Assembly: GCA_021812985.1 (NCBI GenBank) | Contig: JAKAMG010000016.1 | Location: forward strand, 1-64,000 | DNA length: 64,000 bases | Origin: Bacteroidota bacterium | GTDB lineage: Bacteria; Bacteroidota; Ignavibacteria; Kryptoniales; JAKASW01 | Reading direction: 5' to 3' | Shown here: positions 1 to 9,275 of the stretch, in pieces | Position numbering within the stretch: the stretch's first letter is position 1 | How the letters are laid out: each line of letters begins with the position of its first letter | Notes under the pieces: generated by a model | Told to the model about the DNA's origin: nothing | The model's input: the letters and a program-made list of their open reading frames with translations, nothing else | The model's database searches: none | Made by a program: the position numbers and the translations under genes

Positions 1-72
1 GCGACCGGGACGCTCGAGAAGATCCGCTCCTACGGTGACTACTCGTCCGCACGCATAATGCCTCTTCAGTAA
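1..72 (+). CDS. 3' end of an unidentified gene (partial)
   Basis: Frame 1 is open from the first base and ends in TAA at 70-72. It gives a 23-residue tail ending in ARIMPLQ. The gene starts outside the window, so no family can be named. That it is real is inferred only from the open frame, the ordinary codon use and the non-coding stretch that follows. Confidence 0.45.
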   Translation, partial: ATGTLEKIRSYGDYSSARIMPLQ

Positions 73-154
73 CTTCTCTGCGCCGATTTTCCCGGCATCA
101 ATTCGCAAGTATTTCTTTCAAGCCGATCGGAAATAATTACACTACGGCACCTTA

Positions 155-179
155 GTCGTTCCCTCCGGTCCGGGACGAC
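155..179. other. Hairpin upstream of small exported protein gene
   Basis: An 8-bp GC-rich stem (155-163 with 172-179, one bulged T) closes an 8-nt loop. It has no T-run, so it is a poor intrinsic terminator. It lies 105 bases before the next gene and could be a leader hairpin or the end of the upstream transcript. No riboswitch class was recognised. Confidence 0.35.
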
Positions 180-284
180 GGCTGCCGTAATCGCTTGTGG
201 CAGTGTGGTTTATGGGAGTGGACGGAAATTCGTCGCGCTCGTATGAGTCTGGCATCGTCTTCGCACTTAAGGTTATCGAAGACG

Positions 285-647
285 ATGAAGAAAAGAAATC
301 ACATACTGACTCTCCTCCCTCTCCTCGGGGTAGTGTTCGTCGTCTCCACAGCCCAGGCTCAGGTAACTGCCACGGCGACGGTAACGCTGACGGTGGTCGC
401 CGCTCCCGGCGTTAGCTTCACACCGGCGAGCACCGCCGGTAACAGCTCCGTAGCTATGGTTCAAGGGAGTTCGCGCACGAATGATGCGGGGATGACTTTT
501 CGTTCGTCGGCCAATGTTATGGTACAGCTAAATGCGAGTGGTCCCAATCGCGCAAAGTACAATCTGAAGGACGGCCAGACGAGAACCTTCACGGCAGGCG
601 AACTGAACAAGGCGTCCAGCGTCGAGATAGACTATCTCGGAAGCTGA
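285..647 (+). CDS. Small exported protein, function unknown
   Basis: This gene encodes 120 residues. The ATG at 285 is preferred over more upstream starts because it opens directly into a signal peptide: MKKRN, then a hydrophobic stretch, then a cleavage site after AQAQ at about residue 26. The mature part is Thr/Val/Ala-rich near its N-terminus and then becomes polar, with no Cys, which suggests a small periplasmic or surface beta protein. It might belong with fimbrial or DUF4402-like proteins that begin with repeated short valine strands, but I cannot assign a family. It stands alone, and no strong ribosome site is visible. Confidence 0.6.
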   Translation: MKKRNHILTLLPLLGVVFVVSTAQAQVTATATVTLTVVAAPGVSFTPASTAGNSSVAMVQGSSRTNDAGMTFRSSANVMVQLNASGPNRAKYNLKDGQTRTFTAGELNKASSVEIDYLGS

Positions 648-806
648 ACCGGTGCCTCGCCGGGCGGCATCTCTTCAGGGCCCGTGAAAATTCCGTAACA
701 AATATTTACCGTGACGTAACGCTCGGCCCCTTCCACCTGAAAAACCGCCTCAAAATTCGCGTTCTACCCGGCATTTCATGGCACAGTTAGTGTACCATCT
801 TGCTGG

Positions 807-1268
807 ATGGCAGAGCATGTTGGGTCTTTAGAATCTTATGGAATTTTTGAGGCGATTGGTATCCCGTTCGTCCTGACTGATTCTTCGCTTACACTTATCT
901 ACGCAAATCCCGTCGCCAAAGAACTTCTTCCATTGCGGTTTGAAACAGGACGAATCCTCCAGGTTGACTCGCTCCTGCAGCACGAGGACTCGATGACGTT
1001 TGAAAACCTGGTGGCCGATTGCATCGAGAACGGCGAGAGCATCGGTACCCTCAAGCAGAAGGGGGTCGAGAAGTACTTCAAGGTAAAGGCCTTCTGTCTC
1101 AAGGAGGGAAAGTCCGGGATCGCCTTTCATTTCGAAGATATATCACAATCGAGAATTCTTGAGAACGAGTTGTACGAGCATCTCATCGATCTCTATAGTC
1201 AGATCGAATCACAGGAACGCGAGATAGCGGATCTGAAGGCGATACTCTTCCGCTCTCGGGAAGCCTGA
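807..1268 (+). CDS. Stand-alone PAS domain protein with C-terminal coiled coil
   Basis: This 153-residue cytoplasmic protein has one PAS fold at about residues 10-120: FEAIGIPFVLTD... at the start, the Y-A-N-P element near residue 33, and a final FHFEDIS strand. A short helical, probably coiled-coil tail follows (ENELYEHLIDLYSQIESQEREI). There is no kinase, GGDEF or DNA-binding output domain, so it probably works by binding a partner. The region after the gene to 1488 holds nothing recognisable. The ligand is unknown. Start at ATG 807, with a weak ribosome site. Confidence 0.75.
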   Translation: MAEHVGSLESYGIFEAIGIPFVLTDSSLTLIYANPVAKELLPLRFETGRILQVDSLLQHEDSMTFENLVADCIENGESIGTLKQKGVEKYFKVKAFCLKEGKSGIAFHFEDISQSRILENELYEHLIDLYSQIESQEREIADLKAILFRSREA

Positions 1269-1488
1269 CGCCTCCTCTTCGCCGATCTTCTCTTCACACT
1301 GGTATCAACGAGTCGCCGCATGTCATCCGACGCGCGGTTCTCCTCTCTATTTTGTCTTTCCTCCCCGATACGCGAACAAGCAGAAACACCTCATTTCGAA
1401 AATCAGGGAAGCATCGGTCACGCGTGACCATTCTTTTACGGGCCGGATGAGGGGGAGGGAAATGTCTGGCTGGAGGGGGTGTCGAGTG

Positions 1489-1521
1489 CTCAGGGGCGGC
1501 CGGAATTTTGGCCGCCCTGAG
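1489..1521 (-). terminator. Hairpin terminator after maeB
   Basis: A stem of about 12 bp (CTCAGGG-GCGGCC against GGCCG-CCCTGAG, one bulged G) with a short AT loop lies 22 bases beyond the malic enzyme stop on the minus strand. It lacks a long U-run, so it may act with Rho or stabilise the 3' end. Confidence 0.55.
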
Positions 1522-1542
1522 TTGTTAAAGGTCTGACGAGAA

Positions 1543-3813
1543 CTAGTGCAGACCGTTCTTCATTTTCTCAATCGCCTCCACCGCGCAGACCGCCGCTATG
1601 TTGACGATGGCATTCACATCGCATCCCTGCTGCAGGACGTGAACTGGTTTCTTCATTCCCATCAGGACGGGACCGAGGAGCGTGGCACCGCCTATCTTGC
1701 CCATAAGTTTGTACGCTATATTGCCCGCGTTCAGGTCGGGGAATATGAGCGTGTTCGCTCCGTTCCTCAGGCTTGAAAACGGATAAACCTCCTCGAGAAC
1801 GTCCGGCGAAAGAGCGACATCAGCCTGAACTTCACCGTCGATAATCAGCGTCGGGTCCAGCTTGCGGGCCAGTTCAACGGCCTTCTGCACCTTGACCGAC
1901 TGGACAAGGCGCGTGTTGCCGAAGTTGCTGAACGAAAGCATGGCAACGCGAGGGGTGATGTTGAACCGCTTCACCACTTCAGCCGTCATGATTGCTATCT
2001 CGGCGAGGTCCTCGGCCGTTGGATCTATGTTGACCGTGGTATCCGCAAAGAAGTATGTATCCCTCTTCGTCATGACGAGATAGAGGCCCGCGACTCTGCT
2101 TCTCTTCTCCTCCATGCCGATCACCTGAAGCGCGGGCCTGATGGTGTTAGGGTATGACTGTGTGAGTCCCGAGACAAGACCGTCTGCGTCTCCCATGTGT
2201 ACCATCATGGCGCCGAGATAGTTTGGACGTTCGATGTATCTTGCCGCTTCTGCGCGCGTGAGTCCTTTCCTCTGTCGCATGTCGAACAACTTGTCTATGT
2301 ACTCTTCCCGTTTCTCGAAGCTGGCCGGGTCGATGACCTCTATTCCCTCCATGTCGATCTTCATTTCATTGGCCTTCATCTCAATCTGGGATCTCTTGCC
2401 AAGGAGGACCGGCCTTGCTATTTCCTCATCTATTATTATCTGCGCGGCATGGAGAATCTTTGCTTCTTCTCCTTCGGGGAACACGATCCTCATCCCGCTC
2501 CCCTGAGATTTTGTTATCGCGGTTCTCACCACGCTTCGGGTTATACCCATTCGTTCTTCGAGTTGGAATATGTATTTGTCCCAATCTTCTATGGCCACCC
2601 TCGCCGTGCCGGTTTCTATTGCGGCCTTGGCGACTGCCGGTGCCACCCACGTGATGACACGCGGGTCGAAAGGCTTGGGTATGATGTATTCCTTTCCAAA
2701 CTTCATGTCGATGCCGCCATACGCTACCTTCACGGAATCGGGTACGGGTTCCTTTGCCAGCCGGGCCAGCGCGTTAACGGCCGCTATCTTCATCTCGTCG
2801 TTTATGTTACGGGCGCGGACATCCAGAGCGCCGCGGAAGATGAACGGAAAGCCTAAAACGTTGTTCACCTGGTTCGGGTAATCGCTCCGGCCAGTTGCCA
2901 TTATGCAGTCTGGCCGTGCTTCCACAGCGTCTTCGTATGAAATTTCCGGGTCCGGGTTCGCCATCGCGAAGATTATCGGATTGGCGCCCATAGACCGCAC
3001 CATGTCCTTCGTGACAACATTAGCCACTGAAAGGCCGACGAATACGTCCGCCCCCACAAGCGCCTGCCCAAGCGTGCGAAGGCTCGTCTCACGCGCAAAC
3101 TCCTCCTTGTAAGGGTTCATGTCTATGGGCCTTCCTTTGTAGATGACCCCCTTGGAGTCGCACATTATTACATTCTCCAGCTTTGCCCCCAGCTTGAGAT
3201 AAAGTTTTGTGCACGCTATCGCTGCCGCCCCGGCGCCGTTAACCACTATCTTAATCTTGGAAATGTCTTTCTTGGCGACCTCTAGCGCGTTCAGGAGCGC
3301 CGCAGAGCTTATGATGGCGGTACCATGCTGGTCGTCGTGGAAAACCGGTATGTTCATCGTCTTTTTGAGCGTCTCTTCCACTATGAAGCAGTCGGGGGCC
3401 TTTATGTCCTCCAGGTTGATTCCGCCAAATGTCGGCTCCAGAGCCTTGGCGACCGCTATGATTTCCTCCGGCGTCTTAGCATCGATTTCGATGTCAAATA
3501 CATCTATATCTGCGAACCTCTTGAACAGAACCCCCTTGCCTTCCATAACGGGCTTTCCGGCGAGCGGTCCGATGTTTCCAAGCCCAAGTACCGCGGTGCC
3601 GTTAGAAAGCACTGCCACAAGGTTTCCCCTCGATGTGTACTCATAAACCTCATCCGGGTTTTTGTCGATCACCCTGCAAACCTCACCCACCCCCGGCGTG
3701 TAAGCCAGGGAGAGGTCGCGCTGTGTCATACACGGTTTTGTAGGCACAACTTCAACTTTTCCTCTTCTACCAACAGAGTGGTACTGAAGAGCGTCTTCAA
3801 TACGGATTTTCAT
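1543..3813 (-). CDS. maeB: NADP-dependent malic enzyme fused to a phosphotransacetylase-like domain
   Basis: This 756-residue protein matches the long MaeB architecture. The malic enzyme part is at about residues 1-425, with [10 protein letters not shown], the [19 protein letters not shown] block and the Rossmann NGAGAAAIA motif. A C-terminal phosphate acetyltransferase-like part is at about 430-756 ([17 protein letters not shown]...). It decarboxylates malate to pyruvate; in characterised relatives the C-terminal domain is regulatory, sensing acetyl-CoA, and not catalytic. The open frame reaches 3867, but the ATG at 3813 has AAGGAGT 9 bases upstream and starts with the family's MKIRIEDAL, so I place the start there. 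It is transcribed alone, divergently from lon. Confidence 0.95.
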   Translation of the reverse strand: MKIRIEDALQYHSVGRRGKVEVVPTKPCMTQRDLSLAYTPGVGEVCRVIDKNPDEVYEYTSRGNLVAVLSNGTAVLGLGNIGPLAGKPVMEGKGVLFKRFADIDVFDIEIDAKTPEEIIAVAKALEPTFGGINLEDIKAPDCFIVEETLKKTMNIPVFHDDQHGTAIISSAALLNALEVAKKDISKIKIVVNGAGAAAIACTKLYLKLGAKLENVIMCDSKGVIYKGRPIDMNPYKEEFARETSLRTLGQALVGADVFVGLSVANVVTKDMVRSMGANPIIFAMANPDPEISYEDAVEARPDCIMATGRSDYPNQVNNVLGFPFIFRGALDVRARNINDEMKIAAVNALARLAKEPVPDSVKVAYGGIDMKFGKEYIIPKPFDPRVITWVAPAVAKAAIETGTARVAIEDWDKYIFQLEERMGITRSVVRTAITKSQGSGMRIVFPEGEEAKILHAAQIIIDEEIARPVLLGKRSQIEMKANEMKIDMEGIEVIDPASFEKREEYIDKLFDMRQRKGLTRAEAARYIERPNYLGAMMVHMGDADGLVSGLTQSYPNTIRPALQVIGMEEKRSRVAGLYLVMTKRDTYFFADTTVNIDPTAEDLAEIAIMTAEVVKRFNITPRVAMLSFSNFGNTRLVQSVKVQKAVELARKLDPTLIIDGEVQADVALSPDVLEEVYPFSSLRNGANTLIFPDLNAGNIAYKLMGKIGGATLLGPVLMGMKKPVHVLQQGCDVNAIVNIAAVCAVEAIEKMKNGLH

Positions 3814-3847
3814 TTGATACTCCTTATTAAGAACTCGTCCAACGGAC

Positions 3848-3896
3848 CCCGACTTGTGTCGGGACATGCCCTAACGTCTCGCTTTTGGCGGGACGT
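3848..3896. repeat. Two adjacent hairpins in the maeB leader
   Basis: Within the 353-base gap between maeB and lon there are two close inverted repeats: 3848-3853/3858-3863 (CCCGAC/GTCGGG, 4-nt loop) and 3874-3882/3888-3896 (9 bp, one G-U, 5-nt loop). On the minus strand they sit 35-83 bases before the maeB start. They may be a leader structure or a REP-like palindrome. The CCCGAC/GTCGGG arms recur in the tRNA-derived repeats near 20.25 and 20.68 kb. Nothing else is seen in the gap apart from the lon promoter. Confidence 0.45.
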
Positions 3897-4093
3897 ATCT
3901 GATTCGGCCTTTTCCTTCGAAAAGTTAGTCAGCGGAACCTGAAAGTTCAAAGCAGCAGTGAATATTGTACCCCGATGGCTTGTGATGGAGCACGCGGCAC
4001 CGGGTGGTTACCATAGCATGCGGAGCACGTGTACAGTCCACGACACCTCGCCCGATCCCTGTTGTCCGTGAATTACACCCGCCACCCCTATCC

Positions 4094-4122
4094 TTGTTTA
4101 ACCCTCAATACTCTGCTATATT
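4094..4122 (+). promoter_or_regulatory. Possible sigma-70-type promoter of lon
   Basis: TTGTTT at 4094-4099 and TATATT at 4117-4122 are separated by 17 bases. The start point would be near 4129, giving a leader of about 38 bases. The -35 is weak and the assignment rests on pattern alone. Confidence 0.35.
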
Positions 4123-4166
4123 TTTTTACCTAATCCCATTTAGTTTTTTACCAATCGGAGACAGAT

Positions 4167-6575
4167 TTGAAAGATTTCGACGAAATAGAGGATGTTGACA
4201 GCATAAAGAATGTCGAGGATATACCGACCCACCTCCCCGTGCTTCCGCTCAGGGATTCACTCGTGTTACCTTACATGCTGTTTCCCATTCTTGTTGGCCG
4301 TGAACAGTCGGTCGAAGCGGTCGAGACAGCCGCCAAATCAAACAAGTTCATCGTCCTGATACCGCAGAAGGACAGTGCGGTCGAGGATCCCACCAAAGAT
4401 GAGCTGTACAAGGTTGGTACGGTTGCGAGAATCCTCCAGGTGCTGAAACTTCCAAACGGGCTTCTCAAAGTCCTTGTCGACGGAGTGTCCCAGGCTTTCG
4501 TGAAGAAGTTCTACCAGGAAAAGGCGATACTTCACGCGGAATATGCGCCTAACATCGTCTCCCCGAAGAAAGATATTTCCCTCGACGCCTACGTCAAACA
4601 CGCGGGACAGCTGTTCCGTGACTACGTCCGCAACAGTAGGGACATTCCGCCTGAAACGATCATGTCGTTTGACAACATGGAGCAACCCGACAGGAAATTC
4701 TATTACATGCTCGCAAACGTCGAACTGTCAGTTCCCGACAAGATGGGGATCTTCAGCCTGAAGAATCTTCAGGAGCAGTACGAGGCCCTGATAAAGATTC
4801 TTATGGGTGAGATTAACATACTGAAGATCGAGCAGGAGATCGACGACAAGGTTCAGGACAGCATACAGAAGAATCAGCGCAAGTACTACCTGCAAGAGCA
4901 GGTGAGGATAATGCAGGACGAGCTTGGAGACGAGAATCCGGCCGGCGAGTTCGCGCAGCTTAAGGAGAAGATCGAGAAAGCCCGTATGCCCGAGCAGGCA
5001 AAGGCAAAGGCGATAGATGAGCTGGACAAGCTGAAGCGGACGCAGGCGTTTTCGCCTGAGGCCACGGTCATACGAAACTATCTCGACTGGCTCGTGGATG
5101 TGCCATGGTACAAGAAGACGAAGGACGACCTCGACATAGCGCACGTGAAGGAGATCCTGGACGAGGACCACTACGGTCTCGAGAAGCCGAAGGAGCGGAT
5201 AGTCGAGCAGATTGCGGTCCTAAATCTTGTAAAGGAGATGAGGTCTCAGATAATCTGTTTCGTCGGGCCTCCCGGAGTCGGGAAGACCTCCCTAGCAAAA
5301 TCGATAGCCCGCGCGCTGGGACGGAATTTCGTGAGGCTTTCGCTGGGCGGCATCAGGGATGAAGCGGAAATCAGAGGCCACAGGCGCACTTACGTTGGCT
5401 CACTCCCGGGACGGATCATCCAGGCCATGAAGAAGGCCGCGGTGATCAATCCCGTAATGCTCCTCGATGAGGTGGACAAACTCGCCTCTGATTTTCACGG
5501 CGATCCTTCGGCCGCGCTTCTTGAAGTTCTCGACCCGGAGCAAAACCACTCTTTCCAGGACCATTATCTGGAGGTCGAATACGACCTGTCAAAGGTTCTC
5601 TTCATCACCACTGCGAATGTGCGCGACGACATACCGGAGCCGCTCCAGGACAGAATGGAAGTGATTGAGCTCCCTGGTTACCTCGATTACGACAAGCTGG
5701 AAATTGCGAAAAGACATATTATCCCGAAGCAGCTGAAGGCCCACGGCATAGATCCGAAATACGTCAAGTGTGATGACGCCGCCCTGATGAAAATAATCCG
5801 CGAATACACGTGGGAAGCCGGCGTCAGGAACCTGGAACGTTCGATCGCGGGAGTCTGCAGGAAGATCGCGAAGGAGATAGTCACACGCAAGACTGAGAAG
5901 AAACGCCAAGACGTGTCTATTCAAGTCGACGACAAGAAGGTGGAAGAGTACCTCGGCGTACCGAAATTCACGTCAAAGCGCATAGCTTCGAAGAACAGGC
6001 TGGGCGTTGCTCTTGGACTTGCGTGGACAAGTGGAGGTGGCGATATTCTAAACGTCGAAGCGATACTTATGGAAGGACCGGACAGGTTGCAGCTTACGGG
6101 AAGATTGGGAAATGTGATGCAGGAGTCGGCACGGGCGGCACTCACATACGTTAGGGCAAACGCTGCGCGCTTCGGTATTCCGAAGAACTTTTACAAGGGG
6201 AAAGAAATCCACATACATGTTCCGGAAGGCGCGACTCCGAAAGATGGTCCGTCAGCCGGTATTACCATGACCATGGCGCTGATTTCGGCGGCCGGCAATA
6301 AGCCCGTTAGATCCGATGTGGCAATGACCGGTGAGATAAATCTGAACGGGGAAGTCCTCCCCATCGGCGGCCTGACGGAAAAACTTCTTGCCGCCAAGAG
6401 ATACGGGATTGAAAAGGTGCTGATTCCGAAAGACAACTTGAAGGACCTGTCAGAGATACCCGCCCGGCTCAAGGAGGGAATAACGATAGTCCCGGTAGAG
6501 AAGATTGAGGACGCGATTGGCCACGTGTTCAACGGCGGTCAGGCAAAAATGAAGACGGCGAAGAAGAGAAAATGA
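4167..6575 (+). CDS. lon: ATP-dependent protease Lon
   Basis: This 802-residue LonA degrades damaged and regulatory proteins in the cytoplasm. The N-terminal substrate-binding domain (about 22-215) starts with HLPVLPLRDSLVLPYMLFPI. A helical segment follows, then the AAA+ module with Walker A GPPGVGKT at 367-374 and Walker B LLDEVD around 432-436. The protease domain carries the catalytic dyad Ser696 (in PKDGPSAG) and Lys739 (in GGLTEKLLAA). The start codon is TTG at 4167, with CGGAG 6 bases upstream. The stop overlaps the dnaX start (ATGA), so the two are translationally coupled. A Lys/Arg-rich tail ends the protein. Confidence 0.98.
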   Translation: MKDFDEIEDVDSIKNVEDIPTHLPVLPLRDSLVLPYMLFPILVGREQSVEAVETAAKSNKFIVLIPQKDSAVEDPTKDELYKVGTVARILQVLKLPNGLLKVLVDGVSQAFVKKFYQEKAILHAEYAPNIVSPKKDISLDAYVKHAGQLFRDYVRNSRDIPPETIMSFDNMEQPDRKFYYMLANVELSVPDKMGIFSLKNLQEQYEALIKILMGEINILKIEQEIDDKVQDSIQKNQRKYYLQEQVRIMQDELGDENPAGEFAQLKEKIEKARMPEQAKAKAIDELDKLKRTQAFSPEATVIRNYLDWLVDVPWYKKTKDDLDIAHVKEILDEDHYGLEKPKERIVEQIAVLNLVKEMRSQIICFVGPPGVGKTSLAKSIARALGRNFVRLSLGGIRDEAEIRGHRRTYVGSLPGRIIQAMKKAAVINPVMLLDEVDKLASDFHGDPSAALLEVLDPEQNHSFQDHYLEVEYDLSKVLFITTANVRDDIPEPLQDRMEVIELPGYLDYDKLEIAKRHIIPKQLKAHGIDPKYVKCDDAALMKIIREYTWEAGVRNLERSIAGVCRKIAKEIVTRKTEKKRQDVSIQVDDKKVEEYLGVPKFTSKRIASKNRLGVALGLAWTSGGGDILNVEAILMEGPDRLQLTGRLGNVMQESARAALTYVRANAARFGIPKNFYKGKEIHIHVPEGATPKDGPSAGITMTMALISAAGNKPVRSDVAMTGEINLNGEVLPIGGLTEKLLAAKRYGIEKVLIPKDNLKDLSEIPARLKEGITIVPVEKIEDAIGHVFNGGQAKMKTAKKRK

Positions 6576-8239
6576 GCTATCTCGTAACGGCGCGGAAATG
6601 GCGCCCGATGCATTTCGACGCGGTGACCGCCCAGGAACATGTCACGGTCACGATGAAGAATGCGATTATACGCAATCGGATAGCGCATGCGTACCTATTC
6701 AGCGGTCCGAGCGGTGTCGGTAAAACAACTACCGCACGCATATTTGCGAAGGCTATAAACTGTCTCAACGTCAGAGACGGCGAGCCTTGCAATGAGTGCG
6801 ACGTCTGCAGAGAGGTGACTGAAGGGAGGAGCCTCGACGTCATTGAAATCGACGGAGCCTCCAACCGAGGCATCGACGAAATCAGAGACCTCAGAGAGTC
6901 GGTGAGATATTCCCCCTCGAGGCTCAGGTACAAGGTGTACATCATAGACGAAGTTCACATGTTGACTAAGGAGGCGTTCAATGCGCTCCTGAAGACTCTC
7001 GAGGAGCCTCCGGAGTATGCCATCTTCGTCCTCGCCACCACAGAACCGCACAAGGTTATACCGACAATTCTCACAAGATGCCAGCGCTTCGATTTCAAGA
7101 GAATTGAGATTGAGAAGATTATCGAACGCCTTCGCTACATCGCGAAGGAAGAAAAAATAAGCGTTGACGAGGAATCTTTTGTCACGATAGCGAAGAAGGG
7201 CGACGGCTCGATGCGTGACGCGCTCAGCATTTTTGATCAGGTCGCGGCCTTCTGCGGCAACGAGATCAGACATGACGTCGTCGTGACGGCACTGAGCTTG
7301 GTAGACAGCGAGCTCTTTTTCAGGACGACAGACCTGATCGAGAAGAACGATTCGAAGGGGGCGATCGAGCTGGCCGCCGAAGTAATCACGCGTGGATATG
7401 ATTCCGTCGACTTTCTCGAGGGCCTTTCGGAGCACGTGAGGAATCTCCTTGTCGCGTCGACGACGGGGAAAGCGGATCTCATCGAGGCGTCGGAAGATTA
7501 CAGAAAGAGGTATCTTGAGACTTCATCCCGTTTCGATTCGCTCGATCTGCTTAGGATGCTCAAGACGGTCAGCGAGTCGATCCAACAGATAAAGTACGTC
7601 GCTCAGCCGAGGATCAAACTGGAAATGACGCTGTTGCAGCTTGTCAACATGGAAAGGTCTGTCAGGCTCCGGGAGCTCCTGCAGCGCATGGAGGAGTTAA
7701 AAAAAAACTTAACGGTCAATAAGGGCTCGTTCGCGGAGGCGCAGGCGCCGCGTCCGACGACGAATACCGCGCCATCCGCTCAGGCGGTGAAGGAAAACAG
7801 GCCGTCATATCCTGAGAGGAAGGCTCCGACGCACGTTCCGGTGAGCCGCCCGGCCAGCCGCCCTCCGGCAAGGGGGAACGAAGAAAAGCCCGCCTTTGCG
7901 GTAAGCGAGGCGTCGTTTCAGGAGATAAGCGTGCGGTGGGAAGAGTTCCTTCTGGCGGTGCGTAAGGAAAGGATCGGCGTTTGGTCGCAGCTGATAAATC
8001 TGAAGCCGCTCGGCGTACAAAACGGTTGGCTGATGCTCGGTGCCCCGAACGAAGTCGTCATAGGTATGACCAAGCCTTATAAGATTTATATACAGGATGC
8101 GATAGAGAAGACGCTCGGGACGCGCGTCGCAATCGATTTCAAGATCGTGGAGGGGGAAACACGAGCAGAAGAGGATGATAATGATCCGCTTGTCAAATAT
8201 CTCAAGGATGAGTTTGGGGCTGAGCCGCTTGATTCGTAG
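6572..8239 (+). CDS. dnaX: DNA polymerase III subunit tau (and probably gamma)
   Basis: This 555-residue clamp-loader ATPase has Walker A GPSGVGKTT near residue 45, a zinc module with spacing C-x8-C-x2-C-x2-C (CLNVRDGEPCNECDVC, about 64-79), the DEVH Walker B and the sensor/arginine-finger region TRCQRFDFKR. Collar domain III ends at about residue 370. The remaining ~175 residues are a Pro/Ala-rich linker and a tau-type C-terminal domain that should bind the polymerase core and helicase. At the boundary, codons 376-379 contain nine A's in a row, and both alternative frames hit a stop within a few codons, so a shorter gamma form is likely. Overlaps lon by 4 bp. Confidence 0.96.
   Translation: MSYLVTARKWRPMHFDAVTAQEHVTVTMKNAIIRNRIAHAYLFSGPSGVGKTTTARIFAKAINCLNVRDGEPCNECDVCREVTEGRSLDVIEIDGASNRGIDEIRDLRESVRYSPSRLRYKVYIIDEVHMLTKEAFNALLKTLEEPPEYAIFVLATTEPHKVIPTILTRCQRFDFKRIEIEKIIERLRYIAKEEKISVDEESFVTIAKKGDGSMRDALSIFDQVAAFCGNEIRHDVVVTALSLVDSELFFRTTDLIEKNDSKGAIELAAEVITRGYDSVDFLEGLSEHVRNLLVASTTGKADLIEASEDYRKRYLETSSRFDSLDLLRMLKTVSESIQQIKYVAQPRIKLEMTLLQLVNMERSVRLRELLQRMEELKKNLTVNKGSFAEAQAPRPTTNTAPSAQAVKENRPSYPERKAPTHVPVSRPASRPPARGNEEKPAFAVSEASFQEISVRWEEFLLAVRKERIGVWSQLINLKPLGVQNGWLMLGAPNEVVIGMTKPYKIYIQDAIEKTLGTRVAIDFKIVEGETRAEEDDNDPLVKYLKDEFGAEPLDS
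7699..7707 (+). promoter_or_regulatory. A9 slippage site inside dnaX (candidate gamma-producing frameshift)
   Basis: Nine consecutive A's lie at codons for Leu-Lys-Lys-Asn (residues 376-379), exactly where the conserved clamp-loader part ends. A -1 shift reads K-L-N-G-Q and stops at TAA 7720-7722. A +1 or -2 shift stops at TAA 7710-7712. Either makes a protein of about 379-383 residues. A small GC hairpin (7738-7741/7746-7749) follows. Thermus dnaX is known to use an A9 run for transcriptional slippage; use here is inferred. Confidence 0.65.
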
Positions 8240-9275
8240 AGCTCCACTCGCGGCACTATTAGTCCTTATCGTGGCCGCTGATCTGGCTCTCACCGCGGGG
8301 GCACGCGCGCAAGGGCTGACGCTCGGCAAGTATGAAAATGACTTCCTCACGATCGGCGTGGGCGGCAGGGCGCTCGGAATGGGGAGCGCGTACACGGCCG
8401 TAGCCAAAGATGTCACCGCCGGATACTGGAATCCAGCAGGCCTCGCCGGCGTCGACTACCCGCAGGTAATGCTGATGCATGACCAGCGTTTCGCCGATGC
8501 TGTGAGCTATAACTACGGCGCCGGGGCCATGCCGCTCTCGAAAAACGAGACCGTCGGCCTGAGTGTCATCGTCCTCAACGTGAGCGGAATTCCCAATACT
8601 CAAATGGCTGGCGTCGACGCCAATGGGAATCCAATCCCACCAACCGACAACTATACGGGGAGCCTGAGCAGACTTGACAACTCCAAGATAACTTTCTTCA
8701 GTGCCACCGATGTCGCGTTGATCGGAAGCTATGCCCGAAAATCGAGTGACAATTTTTCCTACGGCGCCAATGTCAAGTTCATCCGGAGGAGCATCGGCTC
8801 GACTTACGGAACGGGCATCGGCTTCGACGTTGGAGTACTCTACGCTCCATTCCGCAATCTGCGATTGGGCGCGAATCTCCAGAACGCGACGACTACCGTG
8901 GTCGCCTGGACGACAGGCACTACTGAGGTTGCTCCTCCAACTCTCTCAACAGGCGCCTGCTATTCCCTGTCGGTGGGTCCGATGACGCTGACTCCGGCAC
9001 TTGACCTCCTCTTCAATGCCAACGACATGGGGGCGTCTTCCACGCTTCATCTTGGTCCTTTTAGCGCCGATGTCCGGGCGGGTGGCGAATTGAGCTACAA
9101 GGGAGTTTTGGCCGTAAGGGCAGGCTTCGACGAGGTGAAACAATTTACAATCGGCGCCGGGATTCATTTGCCTAAACTTGAAATTGATTACTCGTTTGCC
9201 CGCTTCGCTTATTCCGGAGCACTTGGTGATACACACAGAATATCTCTTGAGCTTCTCCTCGAAAAAGGGGAGTGA
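8181..9275 (+). CDS. PorV/PorQ-family outer-membrane protein
   Basis: This protein of about 364 residues has an N-terminal signal (Arg-rich start, then APLAALLVLIVAADLALTAGARAQ) and the family block GGRALGMGSAYTAVAKDVTAGYWNPAGL near residues 57-85. It then alternates short amphipathic strands and ends in a beta-rich barrel. In T9SS bacteria PorV-like proteins are outer-membrane barrels of the FadL type that help deliver cargo; whether this is the true PorV is not settled. Starts at 8175, 8181 and 8208 are in frame. ATG 8181 has GAGG 6 bases upstream and is preferred. The first ~60 bases overlap the end of dnaX, so expression is coupled. Confidence 0.8.
   Translation: MIRLSNISRMSLGLSRLIRRAPLAALLVLIVAADLALTAGARAQGLTLGKYENDFLTIGVGGRALGMGSAYTAVAKDVTAGYWNPAGLAGVDYPQVMLMHDQRFADAVSYNYGAGAMPLSKNETVGLSVIVLNVSGIPNTQMAGVDANGNPIPPTDNYTGSLSRLDNSKITFFSATDVALIGSYARKSSDNFSYGANVKFIRRSIGSTYGTGIGFDVGVLYAPFRNLRLGANLQNATTTVVAWTTGTTEVAPPTLSTGACYSLSVGPMTLTPALDLLFNANDMGASSTLHLGPFSADVRAGGELSYKGVLAVRAGFDEVKQFTIGAGIHLPKLEIDYSFARFAYSGALGDTHRISLELLLEKGE

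Noticed and set aside
780-805. TGGCAC...TTGCT resembling a sigma-54 promoter before the PAS gene
   Set aside because: About 20 bases separate the GG and GC elements, where 10 are required.
2197-2856. 219-codon plus-strand open frame inside maeB
   Set aside because: Opposite-strand shadow of a clear enzyme gene; no ribosome site and no family features.
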